Assembly (NCBI RefSeq): GCF_014193425.1
Contig: NZ_JACHZG010000001.1
Coordinates: 2,294,001-2,358,000 of the forward strand
Direction of reading: 5' to 3'
Source of the DNA: Microlunatus antarcticus
GTDB lineage: Bacteria; Actinomycetota; Actinomycetes; Propionibacteriales; Propionibacteriaceae
DNA length: 64,000 bases
Part shown: positions 1 through 8,873 of the stretch, piece after piece
How the letters are laid out: every line of letters begins with the position of its first letter
Numbering within the stretch: position 1 is the first letter of the stretch
The notes under the pieces: generated by a model
Told to the model about the DNA's origin: nothing
Database searches by the model: none
What the model saw: the letters and a program-made list of their open reading frames with translations, nothing else
Position numbers and translations under genes: made by a program

Positions 1-381
1 CTCGACGAGGCCACCACGCGGGCAGCGGGTCGACCGACCACGGTGGTCGAGGCGCTGCGGGCCGACGACGCGTCGGTGCGGTCGGCGCTCGAGCCCGCGC
101 TCGCCGCTCTCGACGTGGCGCTCGTCAACGCCTGCTGCCTGCTCGACCCCGACGTCGTCGTGGTCGCGGGCGGTCTGATGAACGCGGCCGACGCGCTCCT
201 GCCCCGGCTCCGGCGTGCGGTCGAGCGCGGCGCCCCCGTCGCCCCGACCGTCGTTGCCGCGCGGCACACCTTCGACGCCCCGCTCGTCGGGGCCCTCCAC
301 CTGGCGGCCGACGCGCTCCAGGACCACCAGACCCGTACGCCCCCGCCGCAGCACCGCCTCCCCACCCAGGAGCTCGCATGA
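1..381 (+). CDS. ROK family protein, C-terminal part (5' end outside window)
   Basis: The reading frame is open from the first base and ends at TGA 379-381. The visible part carries the C-terminal ROK signature: a hydrophobic strand before a glycine pair (LDPDVVVVAGGL) followed by helices ending in GALHLAADAL. ROK proteins are cytoplasmic sugar kinases (glucose, N-acetylglucosamine) or repressors; the kinase motifs lie upstream of the window, so the two cannot be told apart. The stop overlaps the next start as ATGA (378-381), so it is translationally coupled to the secreted glucosaminidase. A role in amino-sugar phosphorylation or sensing is inferred from that context. Confidence 0.8.
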   Translation, partial: LDEATTRAAGRPTTVVEALRADDASVRSALEPALAALDVALVNACCLLDPDVVVVAGGLMNAADALLPRLRRAVERGAPVAPTVVAARHTFDAPLVGALHLAADALQDHQTRTPPPQHRLPTQELA

Positions 382-3299
382 TCACGTCCCGCCGGCTCGC
401 CGTCGTGAGCGCCGCCTCGGCGCTGGTCCTCGCCACGACGTGGCTGGGCGGCGGCGCGGCGAGCGCCGACACGCCCACGCCCGCCCCCGCGGCGGCTCCG
501 TCGGCATCGCCGACGACGCCCAGCGCTCCCGCCTCAGCCCCAGCCCTGGCGCAGGGCGACCTGAGCCGGCTCCTGCGCACCGACGCGCCCGCCGACCTCG
601 GGACGACGACGCTGGGCCGACAGGGCTGGCGCGTCGTCAGCACGGCTACCGAGCACGGCTCCGGGAACGCGGTCTCGCAGACCGGTCACTCGACCAAGCG
701 GTGGCTGCCGGTGAAGCCGGACGACGGCGGCGCCCCGGGCACCGAGATCAACGCGCTGCTGCAGAACGGTGCCTGCCCGAAGGTCTTCTACTCCGACAAC
801 CTCAAGAAGTGCTTCGGCACCCAGGAGACCGGGCCGGAGACGGTGAAGCGGTTCGCGGTGCCGTGGTGGTACCGCACGACCTTCGCCACCCCGAAGCACG
901 GCGACCACGCCGAGCTGATCACCAACGGCGTGGTCGGCGAGGCCGACGTCTGGGTCAACGGGACCCGCGTCGCCACGCGCAGCACGATCACCGGGGCGTA
1001 CACCCAGCACCGGCTGGACGTCAGCCGGCTGCTGCGGGCGAAGGGCGCCAACACGGTGGCGATCAAGGTCTACCCGAACGACCCGCTCAAGTACTTCACC
1101 GTCTCCAACATCGACTGGACCCAGATCCCGCCGGACCAGAACACCGGAATCCAGTTCCCGGTCCAGCTGCAGAGCTCGGCGGGCGTCGAGCTGAGCGACA
1201 GCCACGTCGTCCAGGACACGTCGGCCGACCTGTCGAGCACGCGCCTCACCGTCTCCGCGAAGGTCACGAACGTGACCGGCCGGATGCAGCACGCCAGCGT
1301 CGCGGCGCTCGTCGTCGCCCCCGACGACGCGGTGGCCCCCGTCTACGTGACCAAGCAGGTCGACGTCGGGGCCGGGACCACGCAGGTGTCGATCACGCCC
1401 GCGGACGACCCCGCCCTGACGATCCGGCACCCGCAGGTCTGGTGGCCGTACCGGATGGGCGCCCAGCCGCTCTACACGCTGGTCACCGCCCTGGCGACGC
1501 AGGGCTCGCTGGTCAACAGCACGACCAGCCACTTCGGCGTCCGGACGACCAGCAGCGCCCTCGTCGGCGCCGGACCCCTGGCCCCGGGCGGGGTGCGGCA
1601 GTACACGATCAACGGGCAACCGCTGGTCCTGCGCGGCGGCGGCTTCGACCCCGACCTCTTCCTGCGCTACTCCGCCGCCGACACGGCCCAGCAGATCCGG
1701 CTCCTGAAGAGCGCCGGGCTGAACACGGTCCGCGTCGAAGGCCACTTCATGCCGCAGGACTTCTACGACCAGATGGACGACGCTGGCATCCTCGTCGCCT
1801 CGGGCTACTCGTGCTGCGACGCCTGGGAGCTGCCGACCGACACCCCCACCAGCAGCCACGACCTCGGGGTGCTGACGGCGTCGGCGTACGGGGTGGCCCG
1901 CAGCCTGCGCGACCACCCGTCGGTCTTCACGTTCCAGTGGAGCGACAACAACCCGACCGCGCCGCAGGAGGCGGTCACGCTGAAGGCCTTCGCGGCCGAG
2001 GACTTCGACGTCCCGACGCTCGCGTCGGCGGAGTACAAGTCGTCGCCGCAGCTCGGGCTCGCCGGGGAGAAGGAGGGCCCGTACGACTGGGTCCCGCCGT
2101 CCTACTGGTACGACCGCGAGCACTCGTCCTACGCCGACGACTCGAGCCTGACCAACGCCGGTGGCGCCTGGGCGCTGGACAGCGAGGAGAGCGCCGGGCA
2201 CACGGTCCCGACCCGCGACTCGATGAACCGCTTCCTCTCCCCGGCCGACCAGCGCAAGCTCTGGCAGGACCCGAAGGCGAACCAGTACCACGCCAACGCC
2301 GAGACGGGCACGACCGGCTACGCCTTCGGCACGCTGGACAACTTCGACACCGCGCTCACGAAGCGCTACGGCTCCTGGTCCGACCTGGACGGCTACGTGC
2401 GTGAGGCGCAGCTGGCCAACTACGAGAACGTCCGGGCCCAGTTCGAGGCGTTCATCCTCCACTCGGCCGACCCGAGGACGCCCTCCACGGGGACGATCTA
2501 CTGGATGGCCAACAAGGGCTGGCCGACCCTGCTGTGGGCGCTCTACAACGCCGACTACGACCAGGCCGGCAGCTTCTTCGGCGCGCAGGAGGCGAACCGT
2601 CCCCTGCACGCGCTGTTCGACCCGAGCACGAAGACCGTCTCGGTCGACAACCTCACGGGGCAGGCGGCGTCGGACCTCACCGTCGACGCGAAGGTCGTGG
2701 GCACCGACGGCACCGTCCTCGACGCCCGGCGCAGCGGCGCTCTCGGCCTGGCCGGCCAGCAGGTCCGCAACGGGGTCCTGCCGCTGAGCGTGCCGGCCAC
2801 CACCACGACGCCGGCGAAGGCGTCGACCTACCTCGTCGAGCTCGTCCTGCGCCGCGGGTCCACGGTCGTCGACCGCAACACGTACTGGTACTCCACGCAG
2901 GCCGACGTCGTCGACTGGGGCAAGACGCTCGGCAACCCGCAGGCGACGATGACGCAGTACGGCGACCTCACCGGGCTGCACGGGCTGGCCCGGGCCACGG
3001 TCTCCGTCACGACCCGGACGACCCGGCACGGCGGCACCGCCACGACGGCGGTCACGGTCACCAACACGTCCTCCGCCACCGCGTTCTTCCTCCGGGCCGA
3101 CGTCCGGCGCGGCACGGCGAGCGGCCACCGGCGCGGGGGCGACGACCAGGTGCGCACCGCGACCTGGAGCGCGAACGACACCAGCCTGGCGCCGGGCGAG
3201 AGCCAGACGATCACCGCAACGTACGCCCGCCGGCAGCTGCACGGCGACCACCCCGTGGTCACCGTCGGCGGCTGGAACGTCCCCACCGCCACCCACTGA
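378..3299 (+). CDS. Secreted GH2 exo-beta-D-glucosaminidase-like hydrolase
   Basis: This 973-residue protein resembles the exo-chitosanase subfamily of glycoside hydrolase family 2 (CsxA type), which releases glucosamine from chito-oligosaccharides. It has an N-terminal Sec signal (about residues 1-31, ending ASA-D), a jelly-roll sugar-binding domain, an Ig-like domain, a TIM barrel beginning near RGGGFDPDLFLR, and C-terminal Ig-like domains. By family comparison D523 (in QWSDNNPTAP) is the likely acid/base and E603 (in LDSEESAG) the nucleophile; the family uses this unusual Asp/Glu pair. The start overlaps the ROK stop by 4 nt and the GH20 gene follows after 11 nt, giving one amino-sugar operon. 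The substrate is inferred; a related exo-mannosidase-like activity cannot be excluded. Confidence 0.85.
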   Translation: MITSRRLAVVSAASALVLATTWLGGGAASADTPTPAPAAAPSASPTTPSAPASAPALAQGDLSRLLRTDAPADLGTTTLGRQGWRVVSTATEHGSGNAVSQTGHSTKRWLPVKPDDGGAPGTEINALLQNGACPKVFYSDNLKKCFGTQETGPETVKRFAVPWWYRTTFATPKHGDHAELITNGVVGEADVWVNGTRVATRSTITGAYTQHRLDVSRLLRAKGANTVAIKVYPNDPLKYFTVSNIDWTQIPPDQNTGIQFPVQLQSSAGVELSDSHVVQDTSADLSSTRLTVSAKVTNVTGRMQHASVAALVVAPDDAVAPVYVTKQVDVGAGTTQVSITPADDPALTIRHPQVWWPYRMGAQPLYTLVTALATQGSLVNSTTSHFGVRTTSSALVGAGPLAPGGVRQYTINGQPLVLRGGGFDPDLFLRYSAADTAQQIRLLKSAGLNTVRVEGHFMPQDFYDQMDDAGILVASGYSCCDAWELPTDTPTSSHDLGVLTASAYGVARSLRDHPSVFTFQWSDNNPTAPQEAVTLKAFAAEDFDVPTLASAEYKSSPQLGLAGEKEGPYDWVPPSYWYDREHSSYADDSSLTNAGGAWALDSEESAGHTVPTRDSMNRFLSPADQRKLWQDPKANQYHANAETGTTGYAFGTLDNFDTALTKRYGSWSDLDGYVREAQLANYENVRAQFEAFILHSADPRTPSTGTIYWMANKGWPTLLWALYNADYDQAGSFFGAQEANRPLHALFDPSTKTVSVDNLTGQAASDLTVDAKVVGTDGTVLDARRSGALGLAGQQVRNGVLPLSVPATTTTPAKASTYLVELVLRRGSTVVDRNTYWYSTQADVVDWGKTLGNPQATMTQYGDLTGLHGLARATVSVTTRTTRHGGTATTAVTVTNTSSATAFFLRADVRRGTASGHRRGGDDQVRTATWSANDTSLAPGESQTITATYARRQLHGDHPVVTVGGWNVPTATH

Positions 3300-3310
3300 A
3301 GGGCCCACCG

Positions 3311-4978
3311 ATGCGCACCCGACTCCGTACGACGCTCGTCGCCTCCGCCGTCCTGGCCGGCAGCCTCGCGCTGACCGCCCCGGTGGCCTACGCCACCGGA
3401 AACCCGACCACGGCCGCCGCGCCACCGTCCTTCACGCCACGCGCCGAGGACCCGGGCCGCGACGGGAACGCGATCGCCACACCGGAGCAGCGCATCCTGC
3501 CGACGCCGAGCTCGCTCGTCACCCGGAGCGGCACGCTCACCTTCGACGCCACGAGCGTCATCGACGTCGGGAAGCACCCGCGTCCGAGCACCGAGACCGT
3601 GGCGGCCGGGCTGGCGACATTCCTCCGGACGCCGACCGGCTACGACTGGAAGGTCGTCCACGGCTCGACGGCGGCCCACCGGGTCGTGCTGCGGGTCGGC
3701 GGCCCGAAGCGGCTCGGTAAGGAGGGCTACACCCTCGACGTCGACGGGACCGCCGCGACGATCACCGCGCGCACCGACACCGGCCTGTTCCACGGCGTGC
3801 AGACCCTGCGCCAGCTGATGCCCTCGGCCGTCGAGCGGCACGACAAGATCACCGGCACGGCCTGGTCGGTGGCCCAGGTGAAGATCACCGACCACCCCCG
3901 CTACGCGGTCCGCGGGGCGATGCTCGACGTGGCCCGGCACTTCATGAGCGTCGCCGAGGTCGAGCACTACCTCGACGCGATGGTCCCGCTCAAGCTCAAC
4001 ACCTTCGTGCTGCACCTGTCCGACGACCAGGGCTGGCGGCTGCAGATCCGGTCCTGGCCGCGCCTCGCCTCGTACGGCGGCGCGCTCGAGACCGGCGGCA
4101 CGCCGGGCGGCTCGTACACGCAGGCCGACTACAGGACGATCGTCGCGTACGCCACCGCGCGCCACATCACGCTCGTTCCGCAGATCGACGTCCCCGGGCA
4201 CACGAACGCCGCGCTCGCCAGCTACGCCGAGCTCAACTGCGACGGCAAGGCACCTGATCGCTACACCGGCACCGACGTCGGCTTCAGCTCGCTCTGCGCG
4301 AGCAAGGCCGTCACCTACCGCTTCCTCGACGACGTGATCGGCGAGATCGCGGACCTGACCCCCGGTCGCTGGATCAGCATCGGCGGCGACGAGGCGGCCA
4401 GCACGACGCCCGCCGACTACACGAAGATCGTCGACGCGGCGCAGAAGGACGTCCGGAGCCACGGCAAGACGATGTGGGGCTGGCACCAGACCGCCGCCGC
4501 CGACCCGAAGAAGGGCAGCGTCGCCGCCTACTGGGGCACCGCCGGCTCCGAGGCCGACATCGAGCTCGCGCAGGAGGCCGTCCGCGAGGGCGAGAAGCTC
4601 GTGATGGCGCCCGCGGACCACGCCTACCTCGACATGAAGTACGCGCCCACGACCCCGCTCGGCCAGGACTGGGCCGGGATCGTCCCCGTGCCCGCCTCGT
4701 ACGACTGGGACCCGGCGACCCTCGTGCCGGGCGTCCCGGCGTCCGCGGTGGCCGGCGTGCTCGCGCCGGTCTGGACCGAGACGATCACGAACGTCTCGGC
4801 TGCGCAGTACATGGCGTTCCCCCGGCTCGCCGGCATCGCGCAGCTCGGCTGGTCGCCGGAACGCACCCACGCGCTGGAGCCGTACCTCGTCCAGCTCGCC
4901 GCCCAGGCTCCCCGCTGGCGGGCGGCCGGGACGACGTTCTACGCCGCGCCCGAGGTCGCCTGGCGCCGGTTCGCCTGA
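3311..4978 (+). CDS. Secreted GH20 beta-N-acetylhexosaminidase
   Basis: This 555-residue exported protein starts at ATG 3311 with a Sec signal (cleavage near AYA-TG). A GH20b-type N-terminal domain (about 55-180) is followed by the GH20 catalytic barrel (about 195-530). The catalytic pair is visible as D360-E361 in ISIGGDEA: the Glu is the acid and the Asp orients the substrate acetamido group in substrate-assisted catalysis. It removes terminal N-acetylglucosamine or N-acetylgalactosamine outside the cell. With the upstream glucosaminidase and ROK protein it forms a chitin/chitosan oligosaccharide scavenging unit. An earlier in-frame start exists inside the GH2 gene but would discard the signal peptide. 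Confidence 0.92.
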   Translation: MRTRLRTTLVASAVLAGSLALTAPVAYATGNPTTAAAPPSFTPRAEDPGRDGNAIATPEQRILPTPSSLVTRSGTLTFDATSVIDVGKHPRPSTETVAAGLATFLRTPTGYDWKVVHGSTAAHRVVLRVGGPKRLGKEGYTLDVDGTAATITARTDTGLFHGVQTLRQLMPSAVERHDKITGTAWSVAQVKITDHPRYAVRGAMLDVARHFMSVAEVEHYLDAMVPLKLNTFVLHLSDDQGWRLQIRSWPRLASYGGALETGGTPGGSYTQADYRTIVAYATARHITLVPQIDVPGHTNAALASYAELNCDGKAPDRYTGTDVGFSSLCASKAVTYRFLDDVIGEIADLTPGRWISIGGDEAASTTPADYTKIVDAAQKDVRSHGKTMWGWHQTAAADPKKGSVAAYWGTAGSEADIELAQEAVREGEKLVMAPADHAYLDMKYAPTTPLGQDWAGIVPVPASYDWDPATLVPGVPASAVAGVLAPVWTETITNVSAAQYMAFPRLAGIAQLGWSPERTHALEPYLVQLAAQAPRWRAAGTTFYAAPEVAWRRFA

Positions 4979-4989
4979 GCCTCGCGCCG

Positions 4990-5022
4990 CCGCAGCCGCC
5001 GTCAGCCGACGTGCGGCTGCGG
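4990..5022. terminator. Hairpin between convergent GH20 and TetR genes
   Basis: CCGCAGCCGC at 4990-4999 pairs perfectly with GCGGCTGCGG at 5013-5022 across a 13-nt loop. It lies between the GH20 stop and the end of the TetR gene on the other strand, whose last codons it overlaps. It could serve as a bidirectional terminator, although no U-tract is present. Confidence 0.5.
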
Positions 5023-5658
5023 GGGCGTGAGGAGCTGCTCGAGCAGCACCATGCTCGGGCGGATGTCGAGCCCGGGGTCGAGGAGCCACTGCGTGGAGAG
5101 TCCGTCGAGCGTCGCGATGACGAGGGTGGCCGCCGCCTCGAGGGGGAGGTCGTCGCGCACGACGCCCGCGGCACGCGCCAGGGTCAGGGTGCTCAGCACC
5201 TCGCCGCGCAGCGCGGCGTAACGCTCCAGGAAGAAGGCGCGCGAGTGCTCGTTGCCCGCCTCGAGGGCGCGCGCGACCATGCTGTGCCGCAGGGCCATCA
5301 GCCCCGGCACCTGCGAGGCGTAGGCGTCGAGGCTCCGAGCCAGGCCGAGGACGTCGCTGCCGTCGTCGTGGTCGTCGTGGTCGCGGCCCCGCGCCTCGGC
5401 CATCGCCTGCCGGTCCTTCTCCCGCAGCACCTCGAGGAAGAGCTCCTCGCGGGTGTCGAAGTAGCGCCGCAGCGCCGCGTGGCTCACACCGATCGCCTCG
5501 CCGACGGCCCGCAGGCTCGCGCCCTCGAACCCGACGTCGGCGAAGACCTCGATCGTCCGGTCGAGGATCTCCTGACGGCGCCGTACGCCCTTGGGGTACG
5601 GCCCCCGCGACCCGGGTCCGGTGGCCCGGTCGGTGGGCGCGTCGCTCTCGCTCGGCAT
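5002..5658 (-). CDS. TetR family transcriptional regulator
   Basis: This is a 218-residue TetR regulator if translation starts at ATG 5658; a longer GTG form at 5706 would run into the palindromic operator. The N-terminal helix-turn-helix is clear: RRQEILDRTIEVFADVGFE, then SLRAVGEAIGVSHAALRRYF. The C-terminal ligand domain contains an acidic, His-rich stretch (about 105-115, DHDDHDDG) that could be a metal or linker segment. It faces the membrane protein gene at 5790 across an 18-bp perfect palindrome, so it probably represses that gene and itself. The ligand is unknown. Confidence 0.9.
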   Translation of the reverse strand: MPSESDAPTDRATGPGSRGPYPKGVRRRQEILDRTIEVFADVGFEGASLRAVGEAIGVSHAALRRYFDTREELFLEVLREKDRQAMAEARGRDHDDHDDGSDVLGLARSLDAYASQVPGLMALRHSMVARALEAGNEHSRAFFLERYAALRGEVLSTLTLARAAGVVRDDLPLEAAATLVIATLDGLSTQWLLDPGLDIRPSMVLLEQLLTPPQPHVG

Positions 5659-5707
5659 GGACGCATCATGATCGCTCCGCCGGCGGCCCTCAACTCGGGC
5701 CACCAAA

Positions 5708-5725
5708 AAGTTCCACGTGGAACTT
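5708..5725. promoter_or_regulatory. 18-bp perfect palindrome, presumed TetR operator
   Basis: AAGTTCCACGTGGAACTT is identical to its reverse complement over all 18 bases and lies midway between the divergent TetR (5658) and membrane protein (5790) starts. TetR dimers bind such palindromes; assignment to this regulator rests on position. Confidence 0.72.
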
Positions 5726-5789
5726 CTGATGCTAGTCTCGATCTCGTACGCGGGGCCACCACGGCCCTGCTCATCGGGACGGACCCCTC

Positions 5790-6353
5790 ATGACCACGCT
5801 CGACGCCCGCACCACCTCCACACCCCGCTCCCTGACCCTGCGGCGGCTCTACCTCGCCCGGTTCGGCTTCGCGATCGTGTGGGCGCTGCTCGTGGTCCTG
5901 CTCGCCACCACGCTGACCCCGGTCGCCGTCGCCCTGCTGCTGCTCTACCCGCTGGTCGACCTGGCGGCGGCCGTCGTCGACCACCGGGCCTCTCGCGCCA
6001 CGCGGCCCGCACCCGCCCTGCTCGTGAACATGGCGCTGAGCCTCCTCACGGTGATCGGCCTCGGCTTCGCCGTCACCTCCGGCCTCCCGGCGGTCCTCGC
6101 CGTCTGGGGCGTGTGGGCGATCACCGCCGGGATCGTGCAGCTGGTCGTCGCGGTCGGGCGCCGGGCCCTCGGTGGGCAGTGGCCGATGATCATCAGCGGC
6201 GGCATCTCCGTGCTCGCGGGCACCGGCTTCGTCCTGCAGTCGACGTCGTCGACCGCGTCGCTCACCAGCCTCGCCGGTTACGCCACGCTGCGCGGCCTCT
6301 TCTTCCTCGTCTCGGGCCTCCGCCTGCAGCGCTCGGCGCGGGCCGGACGATGA
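5790..6353 (+). CDS. Multi-pass membrane protein, HdeD/DUF308-like
   Basis: This 187-residue protein has about six hydrophobic segments (for example FAIVWALLVVLLATTL, VAVALLLLYPLVDLA, and ISVLAGTGFVLQ). The pattern of short paired helices and the phrase QWPMIISGGISVLAG are typical of the DUF308/HdeD membrane family. The function is unknown; members are often acid or stress induced. It is divergent from the TetR gene, with the 18-bp palindrome about 65 nt upstream, so it is the likely regulated target. No catalytic motif is visible. Confidence 0.8.
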   Translation: MTTLDARTTSTPRSLTLRRLYLARFGFAIVWALLVVLLATTLTPVAVALLLLYPLVDLAAAVVDHRASRATRPAPALLVNMALSLLTVIGLGFAVTSGLPAVLAVWGVWAITAGIVQLVVAVGRRALGGQWPMIISGGISVLAGTGFVLQSTSSTASLTSLAGYATLRGLFFLVSGLRLQRSARAGR

Positions 6354-6414
6354 TGGCTACCGGGGGCGCGGTCTCGTGCTCCCGGCGGCGACGGACGAAC
6401 CCGAAGGACGCGAC

Positions 6415-6720
6415 ATGACCACCAAGATCACGCTCATCATCGACAACCCCACCGACCCGGCGGCCTTCGAGCAGGCGTACGAGGGGATCGTCGCGGCGGC
6501 CCGGACGCTGCCCAAGCTCCAGCGCCTCGAGTCGGCCAAGGTGTGGCCGAAGGAGGACGGCACGCCGACGCCGGCCCACCGCACGCTGGACCTCTACTTC
6601 GAGAGCTACGACGACGCGTCCGCGGCGGTCACGACACCCGCGGCCGGCGAGGTCTTCGGCCAGCTCGGGGCCACGCAGACGACGTTCACGGGGCTCTTCT
6701 CCGACGTCGAGGCCCAGTAG
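6415..6720 (+). CDS. EthD-domain small protein
   Basis: This 101-residue protein starts at ATG 6415 behind a GAAGGA ribosome site; a longer frame from 6376 lacks one. It begins TTKITLIIDNPTDPAAFEQAYEG, the opening strand-helix of a dimeric alpha-beta barrel of the EthD type, with TPAHRTLDLYFESYDDASAA in the second half. EthD-like proteins are small cytoplasmic proteins found with oxidative catabolic genes, and their reaction is usually unknown. It follows the membrane protein after 61 nt and may be in the same TetR-controlled unit. It is convergent with the FGGY kinase, with a 30-nt gap. Confidence 0.8.
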   Translation: MTTKITLIIDNPTDPAAFEQAYEGIVAAARTLPKLQRLESAKVWPKEDGTPTPAHRTLDLYFESYDDASAAVTTPAAGEVFGQLGATQTTFTGLFSDVEAQ

Positions 6721-6750
6721 TCCCGACGCCTCCGAGTCCTGGCCGACCGC

Positions 6751-8238
6751 TCAGAGCCGGTCGAACCAGGGCTCGAGCCGGGCGTACGCGTCCATGAAGG
6801 TCGCGTACTCCCGGCCGTAGCGCGTGTGCCGGTCGGGGTCGGGGGTCTGCGAGGACAGCTCGGCGGAGAACCGGCTCGCCACGTCGAAGTCGTCGAAGAT
6901 GCCCACACCGACCCCGCCGACGATGGCCGCGCCGACCGCGGTGGCCTCGTCGACCAGGTTGCGCCGCGTGACCGGCACGCCCCAGACGTCGGCGAAGATC
7001 TGCAGCAGCAGGGGTGAGTTCGCCGCGCCGCCGATCGCGTCCACCGCGTCGATCGGGGTGCCGTTCTCCACGAACGCGAGCAGCCCCGTGTACAGGTTGA
7101 ACGCGACCCCCTCGAGCACCGCCCGCGTGAGGTGGGCCGGTCCGTGGTGGCGCCCGAGCCCCGCGAACACGGCCCGTGCGGCCGGGTTCCAGTAGGGGGA
7201 ACGTTCCCCGAGCAGGTGGGGCAGGAAGAACAGCCCGTCCTCGCTGCCCTGGACGTCCGCCGCCTCGCCGAGCAGCCGGACGTAGCGGTCGTCCTGCCCC
7301 GGCGCGAGCACGTCGACGACCCACTCCAGCGACGCACCGCCGGCCTGCATCGTGGCCGTGGGGACGTAGCGCCCGGGCACGACGTGGTTGAAGGTCATGC
7401 TCCGCATCAGCGGGTCGTGCAGGGGCGCGTCGGCCGCGACCGAGACCCACGAGGACGAGCCGAGGTACGCGTACGCCCCGGACTCGGGCGCGATGACGCC
7501 GGCGCCGAGAGCCCCCATCGGTCCGTCGCCGCCGCCCATGACCACCGGAGTCCCGGCCAGCAGCCCGGTGGCGCGGGCGGCCTCGGACGTGACCGTCCCG
7601 ATCACGGCGGTGGACGCGACGATGTCGGGGAAGAGCGAGCGCGGCAGGTCGGCGGCCTCGATCAGCGGCGCCGACCACTCCTCCGCGGCCTGGTCGTACG
7701 CGTTCGTGCTCGACGCGTCGGAGGGGTCGGTGGCCAGCACCCCGGTGAGCCGGTAGGCGACGAAGTCCTTGGCCAGCACCACGTCCGTCGCGCGACCGAA
7801 CACCTCCGGCTCCTGGTCGCGGACCCACATGATCTTGGACAGCGAGTACGTGGGGTTGAGCCGGTGCCCGGTGATCTTGTAGCCCTCGGCCATGCCGACG
7901 CGCTCGACCAGCTGGGCGGTCTGGGCGACCGACCGGGTGTCGGCCCAGATGATCGCCGGGCGGACCGGCGCCCCGGACCGGTCGATCAGCACCGCGCCCA
8001 TCATCTGACCCGAGAAGGACACCACCTCGACGTCCTCGGGGCGGACGTCCGCCCGACGAAGTAGCTCCTGCGTGGCCCCGCACAGCGCGACCCACCAGTC
8101 CTCCGCGTCCTGCTCCGCCTTGCCGCGCGGGCCGAAGTCGGTGCCGTAGGTGGAGGTGACCGCGGCCAGCACCTCGCCGTCGTCGCTGACCAGGGTGGCC
8201 TTGTCGCCGGTCGTCCCCAGGTCGTGCGAGATGATCAT
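6751..8238 (-). CDS. FGGY-family carbohydrate kinase (xylulokinase-like)
   Basis: This 495-residue cytoplasmic sugar kinase has the two-domain FGGY fold. The N-terminal phosphate loop is DLGTTGDKATLVSDDGEV, and the C-terminal half has GGAANSPLLLQIFADVWGVPV, the characteristic second FGGY signature. Length and motifs resemble xylulokinases, but the substrate (ketose, polyol or sugar acid) is not fixed by sequence. It is the last gene of a six-gene operon and its ATG overlaps the upstream stop (8235-8238). Its product probably feeds the isomerase and aldolase encoded upstream. Confidence 0.88.
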   Translation of the reverse strand: MIISHDLGTTGDKATLVSDDGEVLAAVTSTYGTDFGPRGKAEQDAEDWWVALCGATQELLRRADVRPEDVEVVSFSGQMMGAVLIDRSGAPVRPAIIWADTRSVAQTAQLVERVGMAEGYKITGHRLNPTYSLSKIMWVRDQEPEVFGRATDVVLAKDFVAYRLTGVLATDPSDASSTNAYDQAAEEWSAPLIEAADLPRSLFPDIVASTAVIGTVTSEAARATGLLAGTPVVMGGGDGPMGALGAGVIAPESGAYAYLGSSSWVSVAADAPLHDPLMRSMTFNHVVPGRYVPTATMQAGGASLEWVVDVLAPGQDDRYVRLLGEAADVQGSEDGLFFLPHLLGERSPYWNPAARAVFAGLGRHHGPAHLTRAVLEGVAFNLYTGLLAFVENGTPIDAVDAIGGAANSPLLLQIFADVWGVPVTRRNLVDEATAVGAAIVGGVGVGIFDDFDVASRFSAELSSQTPDPDRHTRYGREYATFMDAYARLEPWFDRL

Positions 8239-8873
8239 GCGCGCTCGGCGAGCTCGTAGCCGCGGTGGTCGGGGTTCGGCTGGACGGACCAGCCGTCCCC
8301 GTCGACCACGACGAGCGACTTCATCCCGCCCGCCCGCTCGATGATCCCGTAGTCCTGCCCGGCGTCGCCGGCGTAGCAGAAGAGGGTCGAGAGGCGCTCC
8401 GTCCCGGTGTTGACGCTGCGGTGCACCCAGTGCCCGGGGACGTAGACGGCCTGCCCCGGCCCGATCTCCACGACGCGGCTGTCGCCCTCGACAGCGTCCA
8501 AGATCATCACGCCGTGCCCGGACAGGCCGACGTAGAGCTCGGACCGGTCGGAGATCGCGTGCAGGTGGCCGCGGGTCATGGCATACTCGGTGCCGACGAC
8601 GCCGGGCTCCAGCACGCTGATCCCGGTGATCAAGCCGCCCGGCCCGTCCTCTGTCTGGCTGCTCTCGACCCAGTAGACGGGGCGCCCGTCGTCTCCGGCG
8701 AGCTGCTCGCGGTACGCGTCCGCGTCGCGGTAGAGCCCCTCGAGGTCGGTGAGGAACTTCTCGTAGCGGGCGTTGCTGCCGCCCAGCTCGCCGATCTCGG
8801 GCCTGAGGGCCAGCAGCACCGGTGGCACCGGTCCCGCGGTCGGCACTCCTGCGCTCGTCGGGCCTGTGCTCAT
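8235..8873 (-). CDS. Cupin phosphosugar isomerase (archaeal-type glucose-6-phosphate isomerase family)
   Basis: This 212-residue protein matches the cupin-type phosphoglucose isomerase family (PF06560): GVVGTEYAMTRGHLHAISDRSELYVGLSGHG gives the metal-binding H-x-H, the downstream Glu, and a later His in VYVPGHWVHRSVN. The family interconverts aldose and ketose phosphates using a metal. Having one in a GntR-controlled sugar-acid operon suggests a specialised phosphosugar, not central glycolysis (inference). The start at ATG 8873 overlaps the preceding stop by 4 nt; its stop overlaps the kinase start by 4 nt. Confidence 0.82.
   Translation of the reverse strand: MSTGPTSAGVPTAGPVPPVLLALRPEIGELGGSNARYEKFLTDLEGLYRDADAYREQLAGDDGRPVYWVESSQTEDGPGGLITGISVLEPGVVGTEYAMTRGHLHAISDRSELYVGLSGHGVMILDAVEGDSRVVEIGPGQAVYVPGHWVHRSVNTGTERLSTLFCYAGDAGQDYGIIERAGGMKSLVVVDGDGWSVQPNPDHRGYELAERA

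Noticed and set aside
534-3425. Minus-strand open frame of about 960 codons across the GH2 gene
   Set aside because: It is an antisense shadow of a GC-rich gene: Arg/Val/Gly-rich low complexity with no domain, while the plus strand has clear GH2 catalytic motifs.
2828-5089. Minus-strand open frame of about 750 codons across the GH20 gene
   Set aside because: Composition is that of a shadow frame and the plus strand encodes a full GH20 enzyme with signal peptide.
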